37,775 nt of DNA from Microbispora triticiradicis (GCA_003260025.2 QFZU02000145.1:1-37775); one strand, 5' to 3'; positions 24,149 through 32,366 are shown, counted from the first letter of the stretch. Numbers and translations are program-made. The notes: a model not told the origin generated them from the sequence alone.

Positions 24149-25723
24149 ATGGCTGGACGTCTCGGGCGGGTCGGCCCCTACACGCTGCTGGAGCGGCTGG
24201 GCCGGGGTGGCATGGGCGAGGTGTACCTCGCCGACGGCCGCCGGGGCGACCGCGTCGCGGTCAAGATGCTCCGCGACCCCATCGAGCATGACCCGGACGC
24301 GCGTTTACGCCTCGAGCGCGAGGTGCGGGCGCTGCGCAGGGTGGAGAGCCCGTACGTCGCCCAGGTGCTCGACGCGGACCTGTCGGGCGACCGGCCGTAC
24401 CTCGTGATGGAGTACATCGAGGGGGAGAACCTGCTCGACGCCGTACGGCGCGGCGGCCCGCTCAAGGAGCCACAGCTGATCACGCTGGCGCAGGGGCTCG
24501 CCGCCGCGCTGGCGATCATCCACGCGGGCGGGATCGTGCACCGCGACGTCAAACCGGCCAACGTGCTGCTCGGCGAGGACGGGCCGGTCCTGATCGACTT
24601 CGGGATCGCCCAGGTGCTCGACGCGACGCGGGTCACGATGACCGGAACGTTCCTCGGCACGCCCGGCTACTGCGCGCCGGAGGTGTTCTCCGACGAGACG
24701 GTGGGGGAGCCCGCCGACGTGCACGGCTGGGCCGCCACCGTCGCGTTCGCGGCCACCGGGCGGCCCACCTTCGGCCGGGGCACCGCCGAGTCGCAGATGT
24801 ACGCCGTGCTGAACGGCAAGGCCGATCTCGTGGGGGTGCCCCCCGCGCTGCTGTCGCTGGTGCGTGCGGCGCTGCACCGCGACCCCTCCCGCCGTCCCAC
24901 CGCCGCGCTGATCGCCGACCGCCTGTCCAGGCTCGCGCGGGTCGCCGTCGACCCGCCGGACCGCGGCGCCGGGCCGCCCGCCCCGCAGCGCGCCAGGGAG
25001 AGCGGCCGGGAGAACGGCGGGGGCGGCCCGGCGGTACAGGTCCGTGCCTCCGCGGAGGCCGCCGCCCGCACCGGCACGGCACGGCCCCCGGTGCGGCCAC
25101 CGTTGAGAAGCCCCTTGAGAACGCCGGTGAGGACCGCGGCCCGGACCCAGGCGAAGGCGGCGGCGAGGACGGCGACCGGCCCGGCCGCGCCCGAGGGGGC
25201 GCTCGGGATCCCGACCGGGAACGCGGCGCTGGTCCTGGTCGCGCTCCTCGCGGTGCCGTGCGTGGTGACGGCGGTGATCTACCCGCTGGCCACCTTCGTG
25301 ATCACCGCGGTGTTCGCCGTGGTGACCAGGGCGATCTGGACGAGCCACTGGCTGGTGCGACGACGCCGGCCCGGCCGGGGCCGCACCTTCCTGCGGGTGC
25401 TGCTGTTCCCCCTCACCCTCGCGGGCTCGGCGCTGTCGGCCGTCGTGTGGCCCGGCCTGCCGGCCGCCGCGGCGGCGTTCGCGGCGATCTGGGTGGGTTC
25501 CGGCGCGCGCCTGGACCCCGACTGGTGGTCTCAGGTGGTGCCGGTCACGATCGCCGGGGTCGCCTTCGGGGTGGTCAGCGGCGGGCTCGTCGGGCGGGAG
25601 ATCGAGCGCGCCGGCGGGGCCATTCCGGGCCTGCGGCGGGAGGGCCTGCGGGCGCTCGCCGTGCTCGGCGGCTTCGTGCCGCTGTGCGCGGCCGCCGTAC
25701 GCGCCGTCTCCTACTTCTTCTGA
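24149..25723 (+). CDS. Membrane serine/threonine protein kinase
   Basis: A 524-residue protein. Residues 10-265 form a Hanks-type kinase with G-loop LGRGGMGEV, VAVK (Lys39), HRDVKPANVLL (Asp133), DFG (Asp150) and TPGYCAPE, so all catalytic residues are present. A basic linker rich in R-T-P repeats follows (about 290-350). The last ~170 residues hold four to five hydrophobic segments with short loops instead of one membrane helix plus a sensor domain. No PASTA repeats are present. The ligand or partner is unknown. The ATG at 24149 is favoured by a promoter-like TATGGT upstream; ATG 24134 is an alternative. The divergent response regulator is a plausible partner. Confidence 0.88.
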   Translation: MAGRLGRVGPYTLLERLGRGGMGEVYLADGRRGDRVAVKMLRDPIEHDPDARLRLEREVRALRRVESPYVAQVLDADLSGDRPYLVMEYIEGENLLDAVRRGGPLKEPQLITLAQGLAAALAIIHAGGIVHRDVKPANVLLGEDGPVLIDFGIAQVLDATRVTMTGTFLGTPGYCAPEVFSDETVGEPADVHGWAATVAFAATGRPTFGRGTAESQMYAVLNGKADLVGVPPALLSLVRAALHRDPSRRPTAALIADRLSRLARVAVDPPDRGAGPPAPQRARESGRENGGGGPAVQVRASAEAAARTGTARPPVRPPLRSPLRTPVRTAARTQAKAAARTATGPAAPEGALGIPTGNAALVLVALLAVPCVVTAVIYPLATFVITAVFAVVTRAIWTSHWLVRRRRPGRGRTFLRVLLFPLTLAGSALSAVVWPGLPAAAAAFAAIWVGSGARLDPDWWSQVVPVTIAGVAFGVVSGGLVGREIERAGGAIPGLRREGLRALAVLGGFVPLCAAAVRAVSYFF

Positions 25724-25738
25724 GCAGCCGGGCCGGGG

Positions 25739-26749
25739 TCAGTTCTCCCGCCGGGCGAAGCGGTTGAAGATGCGCTCGCCCGCGTTGACCGCGCCCTCCG
25801 CGACGTCGCGCAGCACGCCGATGAACGGGTCCTGCGACTGCGCCCACGACTCCCGGTAGGAGTTGGCCGCGGCCTTGATCTCGTCGGTGAGCCGGGCGTT
25901 GGCGTCGTCCTCCCGGCGCGGGTAGTCGCCGGCGAGGACGCGGTCGTACTCGCCGTCGCGGCGCCAGCGGTCGAGTTCGGCGACCCGGGTCACGGCGAAC
26001 GGGTGGGTCGTGCCGAGCATGTTGAGGACCTTGAGCAGGCCGTCGCGGACGTCGCCCGCGGTGTCGTACTCCCTGGCCTGGTCGAGGAACGCCTCGATGT
26101 TCATCTCGTGCAGGCGCGAGCCGCCGGCGAGCTTCATGAGCGCGCGCAGCGCGGCGTCGGGGTCCTGCCCGGCGAGCAGGCCGCCCCGGTCGGCGGACAT
26201 CTCCGCCTTGCGCTGCCACTCCTCCAGGGCCGCGACGATGATCCGCAGGCCGATGTAGCCGAGCGGGATCCAGGCCACCCGCGTGGCCAGCCGGGTCAGG
26301 ATCGCGAGCATCGTGCCGTAGACGGCGTGGCCCGACAGGATGTGGGAGGTCTCGTGGCCGACGACGAAGCGCAGCTCCTCGGAGTCCATGAGGTCGAGCA
26401 GGCCCGTCGAGACGATGATGAACGGCTCGTCGAAACCGATCGCCATCGCGTACGCCTTGGGGTCCTGCTGCACGTAGATCTCGGGAATCCGGTGCAGGTC
26501 GAGGATGTAGGCGCTGTCGCGGCCCATGTCGTACAGGGCGCGGAACTGGGTGTCGGTCGTGCGCACGGCGGAGGCGAGGAACATCAGGCGGAGCCTGCGC
26601 TCGCTGAACAGGCCGGACGTGCGCTTCAGCACCGCGTCGAACCCGGAGAGCGAACGCATCGCGACCAGCGCGGACCGGTCGGCGGGATGTTCGTAGGCTC
26701 GTGAGCTGATGCCGGGCAGCTGCACGCGATTGCGATCGGGAGTGGTCAT
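25739..26749 (-). CDS. M48-family zinc metalloprotease (HtpX-like)
   Basis: A 336-residue peptidase of the M48 class. The zinc motif is HETSH (His132, Glu133, His136), and the third ligand is probably in [10 protein letters not shown] membrane-like stretch (about 142-170, with [14 protein letters not shown]) follows the active site, as in HtpX relatives that degrade damaged membrane proteins. The N-terminal [19 protein letters not shown] segment is common in actinomycete members. The ATG at 26749 (MTTPDRN) is preferred over ATG 26758. Neither has a strong SD. It is convergent with the kinase, with a 15-base gap, and divergent from nadD. Confidence 0.88.
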   Translation of the reverse strand: MTTPDRNRVQLPGISSRAYEHPADRSALVAMRSLSGFDAVLKRTSGLFSERRLRLMFLASAVRTTDTQFRALYDMGRDSAYILDLHRIPEIYVQQDPKAYAMAIGFDEPFIIVSTGLLDLMDSEELRFVVGHETSHILSGHAVYGTMLAILTRLATRVAWIPLGYIGLRIIVAALEEWQRKAEMSADRGGLLAGQDPDAALRALMKLAGGSRLHEMNIEAFLDQAREYDTAGDVRDGLLKVLNMLGTTHPFAVTRVAELDRWRRDGEYDRVLAGDYPRREDDANARLTDEIKAAANSYRESWAQSQDPFIGVLRDVAEGAVNAGERIFNRFARREN

Positions 26750-26820
26750 GTCCCGCATGCTATGTCTCAGGGGGCGGACGCGCGCGGGACGCCGCGAGGA
26801 GCCCTGACGGCGTCGGAGGA

Positions 26821-26858
26821 GGCCGGTTCACGGACCGGCCGGGCGAGGACGTTAAGGT
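26821..26858 (+). promoter_or_regulatory. nadD promoter with overlapping inverted repeat
   Basis: GGCCGGT (26821-26827) and ACCGGCC (26834-26840) form a 7-bp inverted repeat with a 6-base centre. TAAGGT at 26853-26858 is a good -10 box 7 bases before the nadD ATG, implying a leaderless mRNA. The inverted repeat covers the expected -35 position and could be an operator. Confidence 0.5.
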
Positions 26859-26865
26859 CCGTTCC

Positions 26866-27477
26866 ATGCGAAACGGGACGGAGATCCGGCGGCTGGGCGT
26901 GATGGGTGGGACGTTCGACCCGATCCACCACGGCCACCTGGTGGCGGCGAGTGAGGTGGCGCACCACTTCGACCTGGACGAGGTGGTTTTCGTCCCGACC
27001 GGGCAGCCGTGGCAGAAGGCGGACCAGCGCGTCTCCTCCAGCGAGGACCGCTATCTGATGACCGTCATCGCGACCGCGTCGAACCCCCGCTTCTCGGTGA
27101 GCCGGGTGGACATCGACCGGCCGGGGCCCACGTACACGATCGACACGCTGCGCGACATCGCCGCCGCGTACGGACCGGACGCCGATCTCTACTTCATCAC
27201 CGGCGCCGACGCTCTAGCGCAGATCCTGAGCTGGCGCGACGCCGGCGAGCTCTTCGACACCGCGCACTTCGTCGGCTGCACCCGGCCCGGTCACCCGCTG
27301 CAGGACCCCGGCCTGCCGGCCGGGAAGGTGAGCCTGGTCGAGATCCCCGCCCTGGCGATCTCCTCCTCCGAGTGCCGCGACCGCGTGGCCGCCGGGGAAC
27401 CCATCTGGTATCTCGTCCCCGACGGCATCGTGCAGTACATCAACAAGCGCCGCCTCTACCGGGACCCGGCCGGCTGA
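26866..27477 (+). CDS. nadD: Nicotinate-nucleotide adenylyltransferase
   Basis: NadD adenylates nicotinate mononucleotide in NAD synthesis. The 203-residue protein has the nucleotidyltransferase signature [20 protein letters not shown], with the HxxH pair His21 and His24. The C-terminal [20 protein letters not shown] segment matches the family ISSTxIR region, with Cys in place of Ile. The ATG at 26866 has no SD and lies 7 bases after a -10 box. In actinomycetes nadD commonly precedes rsfS; here a secreted small protein gene lies between them. Confidence 0.95.
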   Translation: MRNGTEIRRLGVMGGTFDPIHHGHLVAASEVAHHFDLDEVVFVPTGQPWQKADQRVSSSEDRYLMTVIATASNPRFSVSRVDIDRPGPTYTIDTLRDIAAAYGPDADLYFITGADALAQILSWRDAGELFDTAHFVGCTRPGHPLQDPGLPAGKVSLVEIPALAISSSECRDRVAAGEPIWYLVPDGIVQYINKRRLYRDPAG

Positions 27478-27782
27478 ACCGGCGGGCGCCATCGCGGCCG
27501 CCAACGGGCGGGCAAGGGGCGCGTGGTCGTCGGCGCCCCGCGCCCGCCGGATCACTCTCCGCGGTCAAATGGTCCGAGACCGCCGGGCAGGCTTGCGCCA
27601 ACTCCCCTGGAAACCTTCGGGTCCGGCGATACAGGATCGGAGTACGGCCGTAAGGCGCGATGTCGCCGGAGGAATGCCGTCCCCCGACCCGGCTCGGGGA
27701 AGGCGCGCGGTCCGTTCCCGCGGTCCAGGACCTGCCTGGTCGCCAGACCCGTCCCAGCCCTGACCGGGCGCAAGGAGGGACC
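27478..27782 (+). other. 305-bp intergenic region before the His-rich gene
   Basis: No supported gene lies here on either strand, and apparent open frames have shadow-like composition. The region is GC-rich with scattered short inverted repeats. An SD (AAGGAGGG) lies at the very end. I checked it by eye against ydaO/c-di-AMP, cobalamin and c-di-GMP riboswitch consensus elements and saw no match. Confidence 0.4.
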
Positions 27783-28100
27783 ATGCACCCGAAATCGATG
27801 CGGCTCGCCGTCGCGACAGTTCTCGCCTCCGCGCTCGCGGTGGGAGGGGCCGCGCTGCTGAGCGGTACGGCCGTCGCCACGGCCGGCTCGGCCGCTCCCG
27901 CCCAGGTGACGACCACCGGCACGGGACACGGCACGGGACACGGCACGGGACACGGCACCGGATTCGGCCAGGCGCAGCGGGTGCCGCACGTCAAGCCGAC
28001 CAAGCCCCACAAGCCGACGAAGCACCACAAGAAGCCGAGGCAGCACCAGCAGCAGCACAAGCACACCAAGCCTCATCACGGGCCTGGTCACGGGCACTGA
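27783..28100 (+). CDS. Secreted histidine-rich small protein
   Basis: A 105-residue protein. Residues 1 to about 38 form a Sec-type signal peptide: a basic start (MHPKSMR), a hydrophobic core (LAVATVLASALAVGGAALL) and an A-x-A-like region near TAVATAGSA. The mature part has no predicted fold. It has GTGH repeats, then a Pro/Lys/His/Gln-rich tail ending GPGHGH. The mature part holds 14 His residues and no Cys. Such tails can bind Ni, Cu or Zn ions or cell-wall polymers, but the function is unknown and I recognise no family. The ATG at 27783 has a strong SD (AAGGAGGG). It stands alone between nadD and rsfS, with a hairpin after it. Confidence 0.78.
   Translation: MHPKSMRLAVATVLASALAVGGAALLSGTAVATAGSAAPAQVTTTGTGHGTGHGTGHGTGFGQAQRVPHVKPTKPHKPTKHHKKPRQHQQQHKHTKPHHGPGHGH
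27918..27953 (+). repeat. Three perfect 12-bp repeats coding GTGH units
   Basis: GGCACGGGACAC is repeated three times exactly (27918, 27930, 27942), and a partial fourth copy follows. Each unit codes Gly-Thr-Gly-His. Identical codon use in all copies points to recent slippage or duplication. Confidence 0.9.
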
Positions 28101-28136
28101 CGGCCGGCCCGCGTGGTCCGCGGGCGACCTGTCCGA

Positions 28137-28170
28137 TGCGGCCCCGCACCCGTACGGGCGCGGGGCCGCA
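28137..28170 (+). terminator. Terminator-like hairpin after the His-rich gene
   Basis: TGCGGCCCCGC (28137-28147) pairs perfectly with GCGGGGCCGCA (28160-28170) over a 12-base loop. No T run follows. It is the only clear boundary between this gene and rsfS. TAGGGT at 28258-28263 is a possible -10 box for rsfS. Confidence 0.6.
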
Positions 28171-28343
28171 CGCGTCCCTCCGGCGGAATCATCGGGCCCG
28201 GGAGGACGTTGAAGCTCCGATCCCGGGCATAACTCCGGTATCGACAGGGTGTGACGGTAGGGTCTCCACGGAAAAGCGGGTTGTACGGGGGCCGCGGACT
28301 GTGCACCCTTGAAGAGCCCGTCAACGGAGGACAGAACCGAATC

Positions 28344-28748
28344 GTGACAGCATCCGAGAGAGCGGCAGAGCTTGTGCGGGTGGCGGCCGAGGCCGCCGCC
28401 GAGAAGCTGGCCGACGACATCATCGCCTACGACGTGAGCGAACAGCTCGTCATCACCGACGCCTTCCTTCTCTGCTCCGCGTCCAACGACCGGCAGGTCC
28501 GCGCGGTCGTCGACGAGATCGAGGAGCGGCTGCGCGTCGAGGCCGACGCCAAACCCGTACGCCGGGAGGGCGAGCGGGAGGGCCGCTGGGTCCTGCTCGA
28601 CTACCTCGACATCGTGGTGCACGTGCAGCACGAGGAGGACCGCGCCTTCTACGCGCTGGAGCGCCTGTGGAAGGACTGCCCGTCCATCGAGCTGCCGGAG
28701 AGCGTACGGCGGGTCGCCGCCCAGCGCGGGCGCGGGGCGAACCCGTGA
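28344..28748 (+). CDS. rsfS: Ribosome silencing factor RsfS
   Basis: RsfS binds L14 on the 50S subunit and blocks subunit joining when nutrients are short. The 134-residue length and core are typical (EKLADDIIAYDVSEQLVITD, then DRQVRAVVDEIEERL and GRWVLLDYLDIVVHVQ). The GTG at 28344 follows GGAGGAC. Earlier in-frame codons give an N-terminus not found in the family. It lies 25 bases before the phosphatase gene, so the two are probably one operon. Confidence 0.95.
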   Translation: MTASERAAELVRVAAEAAAEKLADDIIAYDVSEQLVITDAFLLCSASNDRQVRAVVDEIEERLRVEADAKPVRREGEREGRWVLLDYLDIVVHVQHEEDRAFYALERLWKDCPSIELPESVRRVAAQRGRGANP

Positions 28749-28773
28749 CGGACGCCGGCGCCGGGGCGGCGTG

Positions 28774-29409
28774 ATGGGCCGCCGTGTGGTCTGCCTGCGG
28801 CACGGGCAGACGTTGTGGAACGTGGAGAAGCGCTTCCAGGGGCACACCGACATCGCCCTCGACGAGACGGGGATCGCCCAGGCCGCCCGGGCGGCCTCCC
28901 TGCTCGCGTCGCTGCGCCCGACGATGCTCGTCGCCTCCGACCTCCGCCGGGCCTACGACACGGCCTCCGCGCTCGGCCGCATCACCGGCCTCGACGTCAT
29001 GGTCGACAAGGACCTGCGCGAGCGCGGCGGCGGGGAGTGGGAGGGCCTGACCCGCGACGAGATCAGGGCGGGCTGGCCGGTCGAATACGAGGCGTGGGAG
29101 GCGCCGGGCGGCGAGGACGTGACGCACGTGGCCGACCGGGTGGCCGAGGCGGTCGAGCGCTGGGCGGGCCGCCTGGGCGACGACGGCCCGCTGGTGATCG
29201 CCTCGCACGGCGCCGCGCTGCGGCTCGGCATCTGCCGCCTGCTCGGCCTGCCGCAGGAGCTGTGGTCGGCGCTCGGCAGCCTGGGCAACTGCTCGTGGTC
29301 GGTGCTGGAGGAGGGCCGCCGGGGATGGCGCCTGATGGAGCACAACGCGGGCACCCTGCCCGAGCCGGTCAGCAGCGACGACAGCCCCGCCGCCACCGCG
29401 GACGGCTGA
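28774..29409 (+). CDS. Histidine phosphatase family protein
   Basis: A 211-residue phosphatase of the phosphoglycerate-mutase-like class. The phosphohistidine motif is LRHGQTLWN (His10), followed by RFQGHTDIALDETG. The second catalytic His is in IASHGAALRLGIC. These features fit broad small-molecule phosphatases such as the glucosyl-3-phosphoglycerate or CobC-like groups, and the substrate is not determined. Its place after rsfS and before tRNA-Ala is conserved in actinomycetes. The ATG at 28774 or the adjoining GTG 28771 could be the start. Confidence 0.9.
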   Translation: MGRRVVCLRHGQTLWNVEKRFQGHTDIALDETGIAQAARAASLLASLRPTMLVASDLRRAYDTASALGRITGLDVMVDKDLRERGGGEWEGLTRDEIRAGWPVEYEAWEAPGGEDVTHVADRVAEAVERWAGRLGDDGPLVIASHGAALRLGICRLLGLPQELWSALGSLGNCSWSVLEEGRRGWRLMEHNAGTLPEPVSSDDSPAATADG

Positions 29410-29448
29410 TACGCCTGTTACCGGTGCTACGCGGGTGACCGGTGACGA

Positions 29449-29477
29449 TTAGGTAAACGGAAGGGCATGGATATATG
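29449..29477 (+). promoter_or_regulatory. Possible tRNA-Ala promoter
   Basis: TTAGGT (29449-29454) and TATATG (29472-29477) are separated by 17 bp, in a short AT-richer stretch 40 bases before the tRNA gene. The -35 box is a weak match. Confidence 0.4.
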
Positions 29478-29518
29478 CTCTCCGAGCGCCGCGCCGGGAG
29501 GACTCGGAGCGGTGGCAA

Positions 29519-29591
29519 GGGGCTATAGCGCAGCTGGTAGCGCACCTCCATGGCATGGAGGGGGTCTGGGGTTCGAGTCCCCATAGCTCCA
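29519..29591 (+). tRNA. tRNA-Ala (anticodon GGC)
   Basis: A 73-base cloverleaf. The acceptor stem GGGGCTA pairs with TAGCTCC and includes the G3-U70 pair that marks tRNA-Ala. The anticodon stem CCTCC/GGAGG encloses ATGGCAT with anticodon GGC, and the T arm carries GGTTCGAGTCC. The discriminator base is A at 29591. The 3' CCA is not encoded, because the next bases are CCC. It should read GCC codons, which are among the most frequent in this genome. Confidence 0.97.
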
Positions 29592-29635
29592 CCCACTCGG
29601 GTGCGCGGTCACTCAGCCGGTGAATCAGCCGGGCG

Positions 29636-31021
29636 TCACAGGCCTTTCAGGTAGGCGAGCGACGGCATGAAGAAGTACTCGCCTCCCTTCATCGTCACCG
29701 TCTGCGGAACCTGCTGCCGGGGGGCGCTCAGCTTCTTGCCGTCCCACTCGGTGGGGAAGCGCACCTTGACGTCCCGCCTGCCCTGGCCGATCACGGGGTC
29801 GTGGCCGGTGCCCTCGGCGGGGAAGGCGGGCTCGTCGGCCCAGCTCTGCTGGGTGAACTCGAACTGGGACTGCAGGCTGGAGTTGAACGCCATGAACAGC
29901 AGGCCCACGCCGCCGGTCGGCCTGGTCGCCGGGGACGCGTCGTCCCACGGCCTGTCGGTGCGCCTGCCGTACGTCTGGCCGCGCCGGGCCATCATGACCC
30001 CGAGCGCGCGCTCCAGCCCGCCGTCACGGGAGTCGCGGGGGTTGGCCTTGCGGATGTGCGCGCTCACCGGGCACCTGGACCCGGGATCGTCGCGGTAGCT
30101 GAAGTCGTTCTGCACCGGGTGGCCCTCGGCGCTCGGCCTGCCGTGCAGCCGCAGCGGCGTGCCGTTGCGGAACCGGCCCACCAGCATCGCGCCGGCGAGC
30201 GGCCGGTCCTCCCCCTTGAAGCCGAGCGCGTCGGCGAGGGCCTCCTCGGCCTCGCGGAACGCGCGGACGTTCTGCTCCAGCTTGCGCAGCACGAGGTAGC
30301 TGCCGAAGTGACGGCTCGGGTGCGGGGCGAGGGGGTCGGCGGCGAGCACGTGGCTCAGCGGGAAGAACGGGTTCCAGTTGGTGCCGGACTCGGCGGCCAC
30401 CTGGTCGGCGAGGAACAGCGGCTGGCTGCGGCCGTCCACGTAGCCGAAGTGCTCGATGCCCCGGCCCTGGGCGTCGCGCAGGCCCTCGCCCGTCTCCTCG
30501 CCGAGGATCTTCGCGGTCTTCGGCAGCAGCGCGAGGACGCGCGTGCGCGTCGCGGCGACCGGCTCGGGCGTGGCGTCCCCGACCAGCACGATCGCGTGGA
30601 TCTCCCCCTGGTAGTGCTTCTCCCACGCGTCGACCGCCGGGTCGCTCAAGGTGTCCTTACGCCGTTTCATCCCCGACTTGAACGCGTTGTCGGTGAATTT
30701 AGTGGTTGATTCGCCCAGTTTGAGATATCCGAGCTTGCTGATGCCGACGCCGACGTACGGCGTGCCGCGCTTCTTCGAGCGGTTGAACTCGCGCACCTCC
30801 TCAAGGTGCTTCCTGGCCGACTTCATGAGCGGCACCAGGGAGCGCAGGAACCGCCTGCCGTCCGCGCCGTCGCCGAAATGCACGAGCAGCAGGGACATGC
30901 TCTCGCGCACGTGCGCCTGCAGGATGTTCGGCTGCAGGTTGTCGAGCATCGCCTTGGTGTCGGCGTCGAGTTTCGCCGAATCCCAGGCGAGCGGCTTTCC
31001 GTTGGACAGGTTGACCGGCAT
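29636..31021 (-). CDS. DyP-type heme peroxidase
   Basis: A 461-residue dye-decolorizing peroxidase. The family motif GYVDG (193-197) carries the catalytic Asp196, followed by RSQPLF. CPVSAHIRKANPRD contains the proximal heme ligand His322. Length and the LVLRKLEQNVRAF segment suit the larger C/D-type enzymes. There is no Tat signal peptide, so it is probably cytoplasmic. The C-terminus (PSLAYLKGL) is not an obvious encapsulin-loading tag, and no encapsulin gene is near. An AGGA-type SD precedes the ATG. The gene is convergent with the tRNA and divergent from the YbdK-type gene. Confidence 0.92.
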   Translation of the reverse strand: MPVNLSNGKPLAWDSAKLDADTKAMLDNLQPNILQAHVRESMSLLLVHFGDGADGRRFLRSLVPLMKSARKHLEEVREFNRSKKRGTPYVGVGISKLGYLKLGESTTKFTDNAFKSGMKRRKDTLSDPAVDAWEKHYQGEIHAIVLVGDATPEPVAATRTRVLALLPKTAKILGEETGEGLRDAQGRGIEHFGYVDGRSQPLFLADQVAAESGTNWNPFFPLSHVLAADPLAPHPSRHFGSYLVLRKLEQNVRAFREAEEALADALGFKGEDRPLAGAMLVGRFRNGTPLRLHGRPSAEGHPVQNDFSYRDDPGSRCPVSAHIRKANPRDSRDGGLERALGVMMARRGQTYGRRTDRPWDDASPATRPTGGVGLLFMAFNSSLQSQFEFTQQSWADEPAFPAEGTGHDPVIGQGRRDVKVRFPTEWDGKKLSAPRQQVPQTVTMKGGEYFFMPSLAYLKGL

Positions 31022-31204
31022 GTCGGTTCCTTCCCCCTTAGTGGAAATGTCGGGCCCCTACCGATGAGAGCCATCATCCACGGAAAAGGTTCGGTGTACC
31101 GGGGAAACGGCGGGGTCGGAAAGGGCGGGGCGGTGGTGGCCCCGGCTTCCCGCCCTTCCGCGCAGGCCAGGCCTACTTTCCGTGACGGGGGTAGTGACCC
31201 GGCC
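31022..31204. promoter_or_regulatory. Divergent promoter region (peroxidase and YbdK-type ligase)
   Basis: The 183-bp spacer holds the start signals of two divergent genes. TAGTGA at 31192-31197 lies 7 bases before the ATG at 31205 and may be a weak leaderless -10 box. An SD for the peroxidase (AGGAACC on the minus strand) lies next to 31021. No clear operator was seen. Confidence 0.4.
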
Positions 31205-32299
31205 ATGATGAAGAGACGGCCTGTCGGCGTTGAAGAGGAGTTTCTTGTCGTCGACCTCCAGTCCCGGCGTCTCACGCCGCTGGCGGAGTCGATGCTGGAG
31301 CGGCTGCCGGACGAGGGGTTCTCGGCCGAGTTGCAGCGATCGGTGGTGGAGACCAACAGCACCCCGATGGAGGACCTGAGCGACGTACGGGCCGAGATCG
31401 TACGGCTGCGCCAGGCGCTGGTCGCGGCCGGAGAGCCGCTGGGCGTGGGCGTCATCGCCGCCGGGACGACCCCCAACACCGGCATCGAGGGCTACACCTT
31501 CACCCCGGGGGAGCGCTACCGCTACCTGTCGGAGTCCTACCGGTTCCTGGCCGAGGAACAGCTCATCTGCGGGGCGCAGGTGCACGTGGAGATCGACGAC
31601 AGGGACGTGGCGGTGCTCGCCGCGCAGCGCGTCGAGGCGTGGCTTCCGCCGCTGCTCGCCCTCAGCGCCAGCTCGCCGTTCTGGATGAACGAGGACAGCG
31701 GGTACGCCAGCAGCCGGGCGCTGACCTGGCAGCGGTGGCCGACGGCCGGGCCGCTCGGTCCGTTCGCCGACGCCTCCGAGTACGACAGGACGGCCGAGGA
31801 CCTGGTCGCCTCCGGCGTGATCAAGGACGCCGGCATGATCTACTACGACCTGCGGCTCAGCGCCCACGTGCCGACGGTGGAGATGCGCGTCTGCGACTCG
31901 TGCCCCCTGGCGGACGACGTGGTGCTGCTGGCCGGGCTCTTCCGGGCCCTCATGAGCAGGGAGATCGAGGCCGTGGAGCGGGGTGAGCCGCCGGTCGGGG
32001 AGCAGCGTCTCGCGCTGCTCCGGGCGGCCAACTGGCGGGCGGCCCGCGACGGGCTGGAGGGCGAGCTGATGTCGCCCGTCACCAGCCGGCCGGCGCCGGC
32101 GCCGCGGCTCGTCACGTGGATGCTGGAGGAGCTGCGGCCGACCCTGGAGGAACTCGGCGACTGGGAGATCGTGTCGGAACTCGCCAACGAGGCCCTGCTC
32201 CGCGGCAGCTCCGCCTCCCGCCAGCGGGGGGCGTACGCCGTCAACGGCAGAGCCGAGGACGCGGTCGACCTGCTGCTCGCGGAGACCCGGCAGAGCTGA
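31205..32299 (+). CDS. YbdK-type carboxylate-amine ligase (glutamate-cysteine ligase family 2)
   Basis: A 364-residue ATP-dependent ligase of the GCS2 class. The N-terminal RPVGVEEEFLVVD supplies the metal and ATP site glutamates, and CGAQVHVEIDDRD and VEMRVCDSCPLADDV are further family segments. Some members make gamma-glutamylcysteine weakly, and for many the substrate is unknown. No glutathione or ergothioneine gene is next to it. The ATG at 31205 (or 31208) is chosen because the family begins at the VGVEEEF segment and a -10-like TAGTGA lies 7 bases upstream. Confidence 0.9.
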   Translation: MMKRRPVGVEEEFLVVDLQSRRLTPLAESMLERLPDEGFSAELQRSVVETNSTPMEDLSDVRAEIVRLRQALVAAGEPLGVGVIAAGTTPNTGIEGYTFTPGERYRYLSESYRFLAEEQLICGAQVHVEIDDRDVAVLAAQRVEAWLPPLLALSASSPFWMNEDSGYASSRALTWQRWPTAGPLGPFADASEYDRTAEDLVASGVIKDAGMIYYDLRLSAHVPTVEMRVCDSCPLADDVVLLAGLFRALMSREIEAVERGEPPVGEQRLALLRAANWRAARDGLEGELMSPVTSRPAPAPRLVTWMLEELRPTLEELGDWEIVSELANEALLRGSSASRQRGAYAVNGRAEDAVDLLLAETRQS

Positions 32300-32301
32300 A
32301 G

Positions 32302-32337
32302 CCCTCGCCGAGCGCGCGGACGGGCCGCGCGAGGGGG
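32302..32337 (+). terminator. GC hairpin after the YbdK-type gene
   Basis: CGCGCGG (32313-32319) pairs with CCGCGCG (32325-32331) over ACGGG, with partial outer pairing. There is no T run. It lies between this gene and the leaderless-type promoter at 32354. Confidence 0.45.
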
Positions 32338-32353
32338 TGGGCGGTCGGGCCGA

Positions 32354-32359
32354 TAGCCT
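32354..32359 (+). promoter_or_regulatory. Candidate -10 box before a short leader reading frame
   Basis: TAGCCT lies 7 bases before an ATG at 32367 that opens a 12-codon frame. The spacing suggests a leaderless transcript beginning at that ATG, upstream of the membrane protein gene at 32402. Confidence 0.45.
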
Positions 32360-32366
32360 TCTGGCC

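Noticed and set aside
27478-27782. Riboswitch before the secreted protein gene
   Set aside because: The length and the secreted product made a c-di-AMP riboswitch plausible, but I could not find its conserved elements, nor those of other common classes.
27918-27953. CRISPR-like repeat array
   Set aside because: The 12-bp units are contiguous with no spacers and lie within a coding sequence.
27440-28069. Minus-strand frame with PVPC repeats
   Set aside because: The repeat is the reverse complement of the GTGH-coding repeats. The plus-strand frame has a signal peptide and strong SD, so the minus frame is a shadow.
29519-29700. Phage or island attachment site at tRNA-Ala
   Set aside because: No integrase gene and no second copy of the tRNA 3' end were seen in the window, and the flanking genes look chromosomal.
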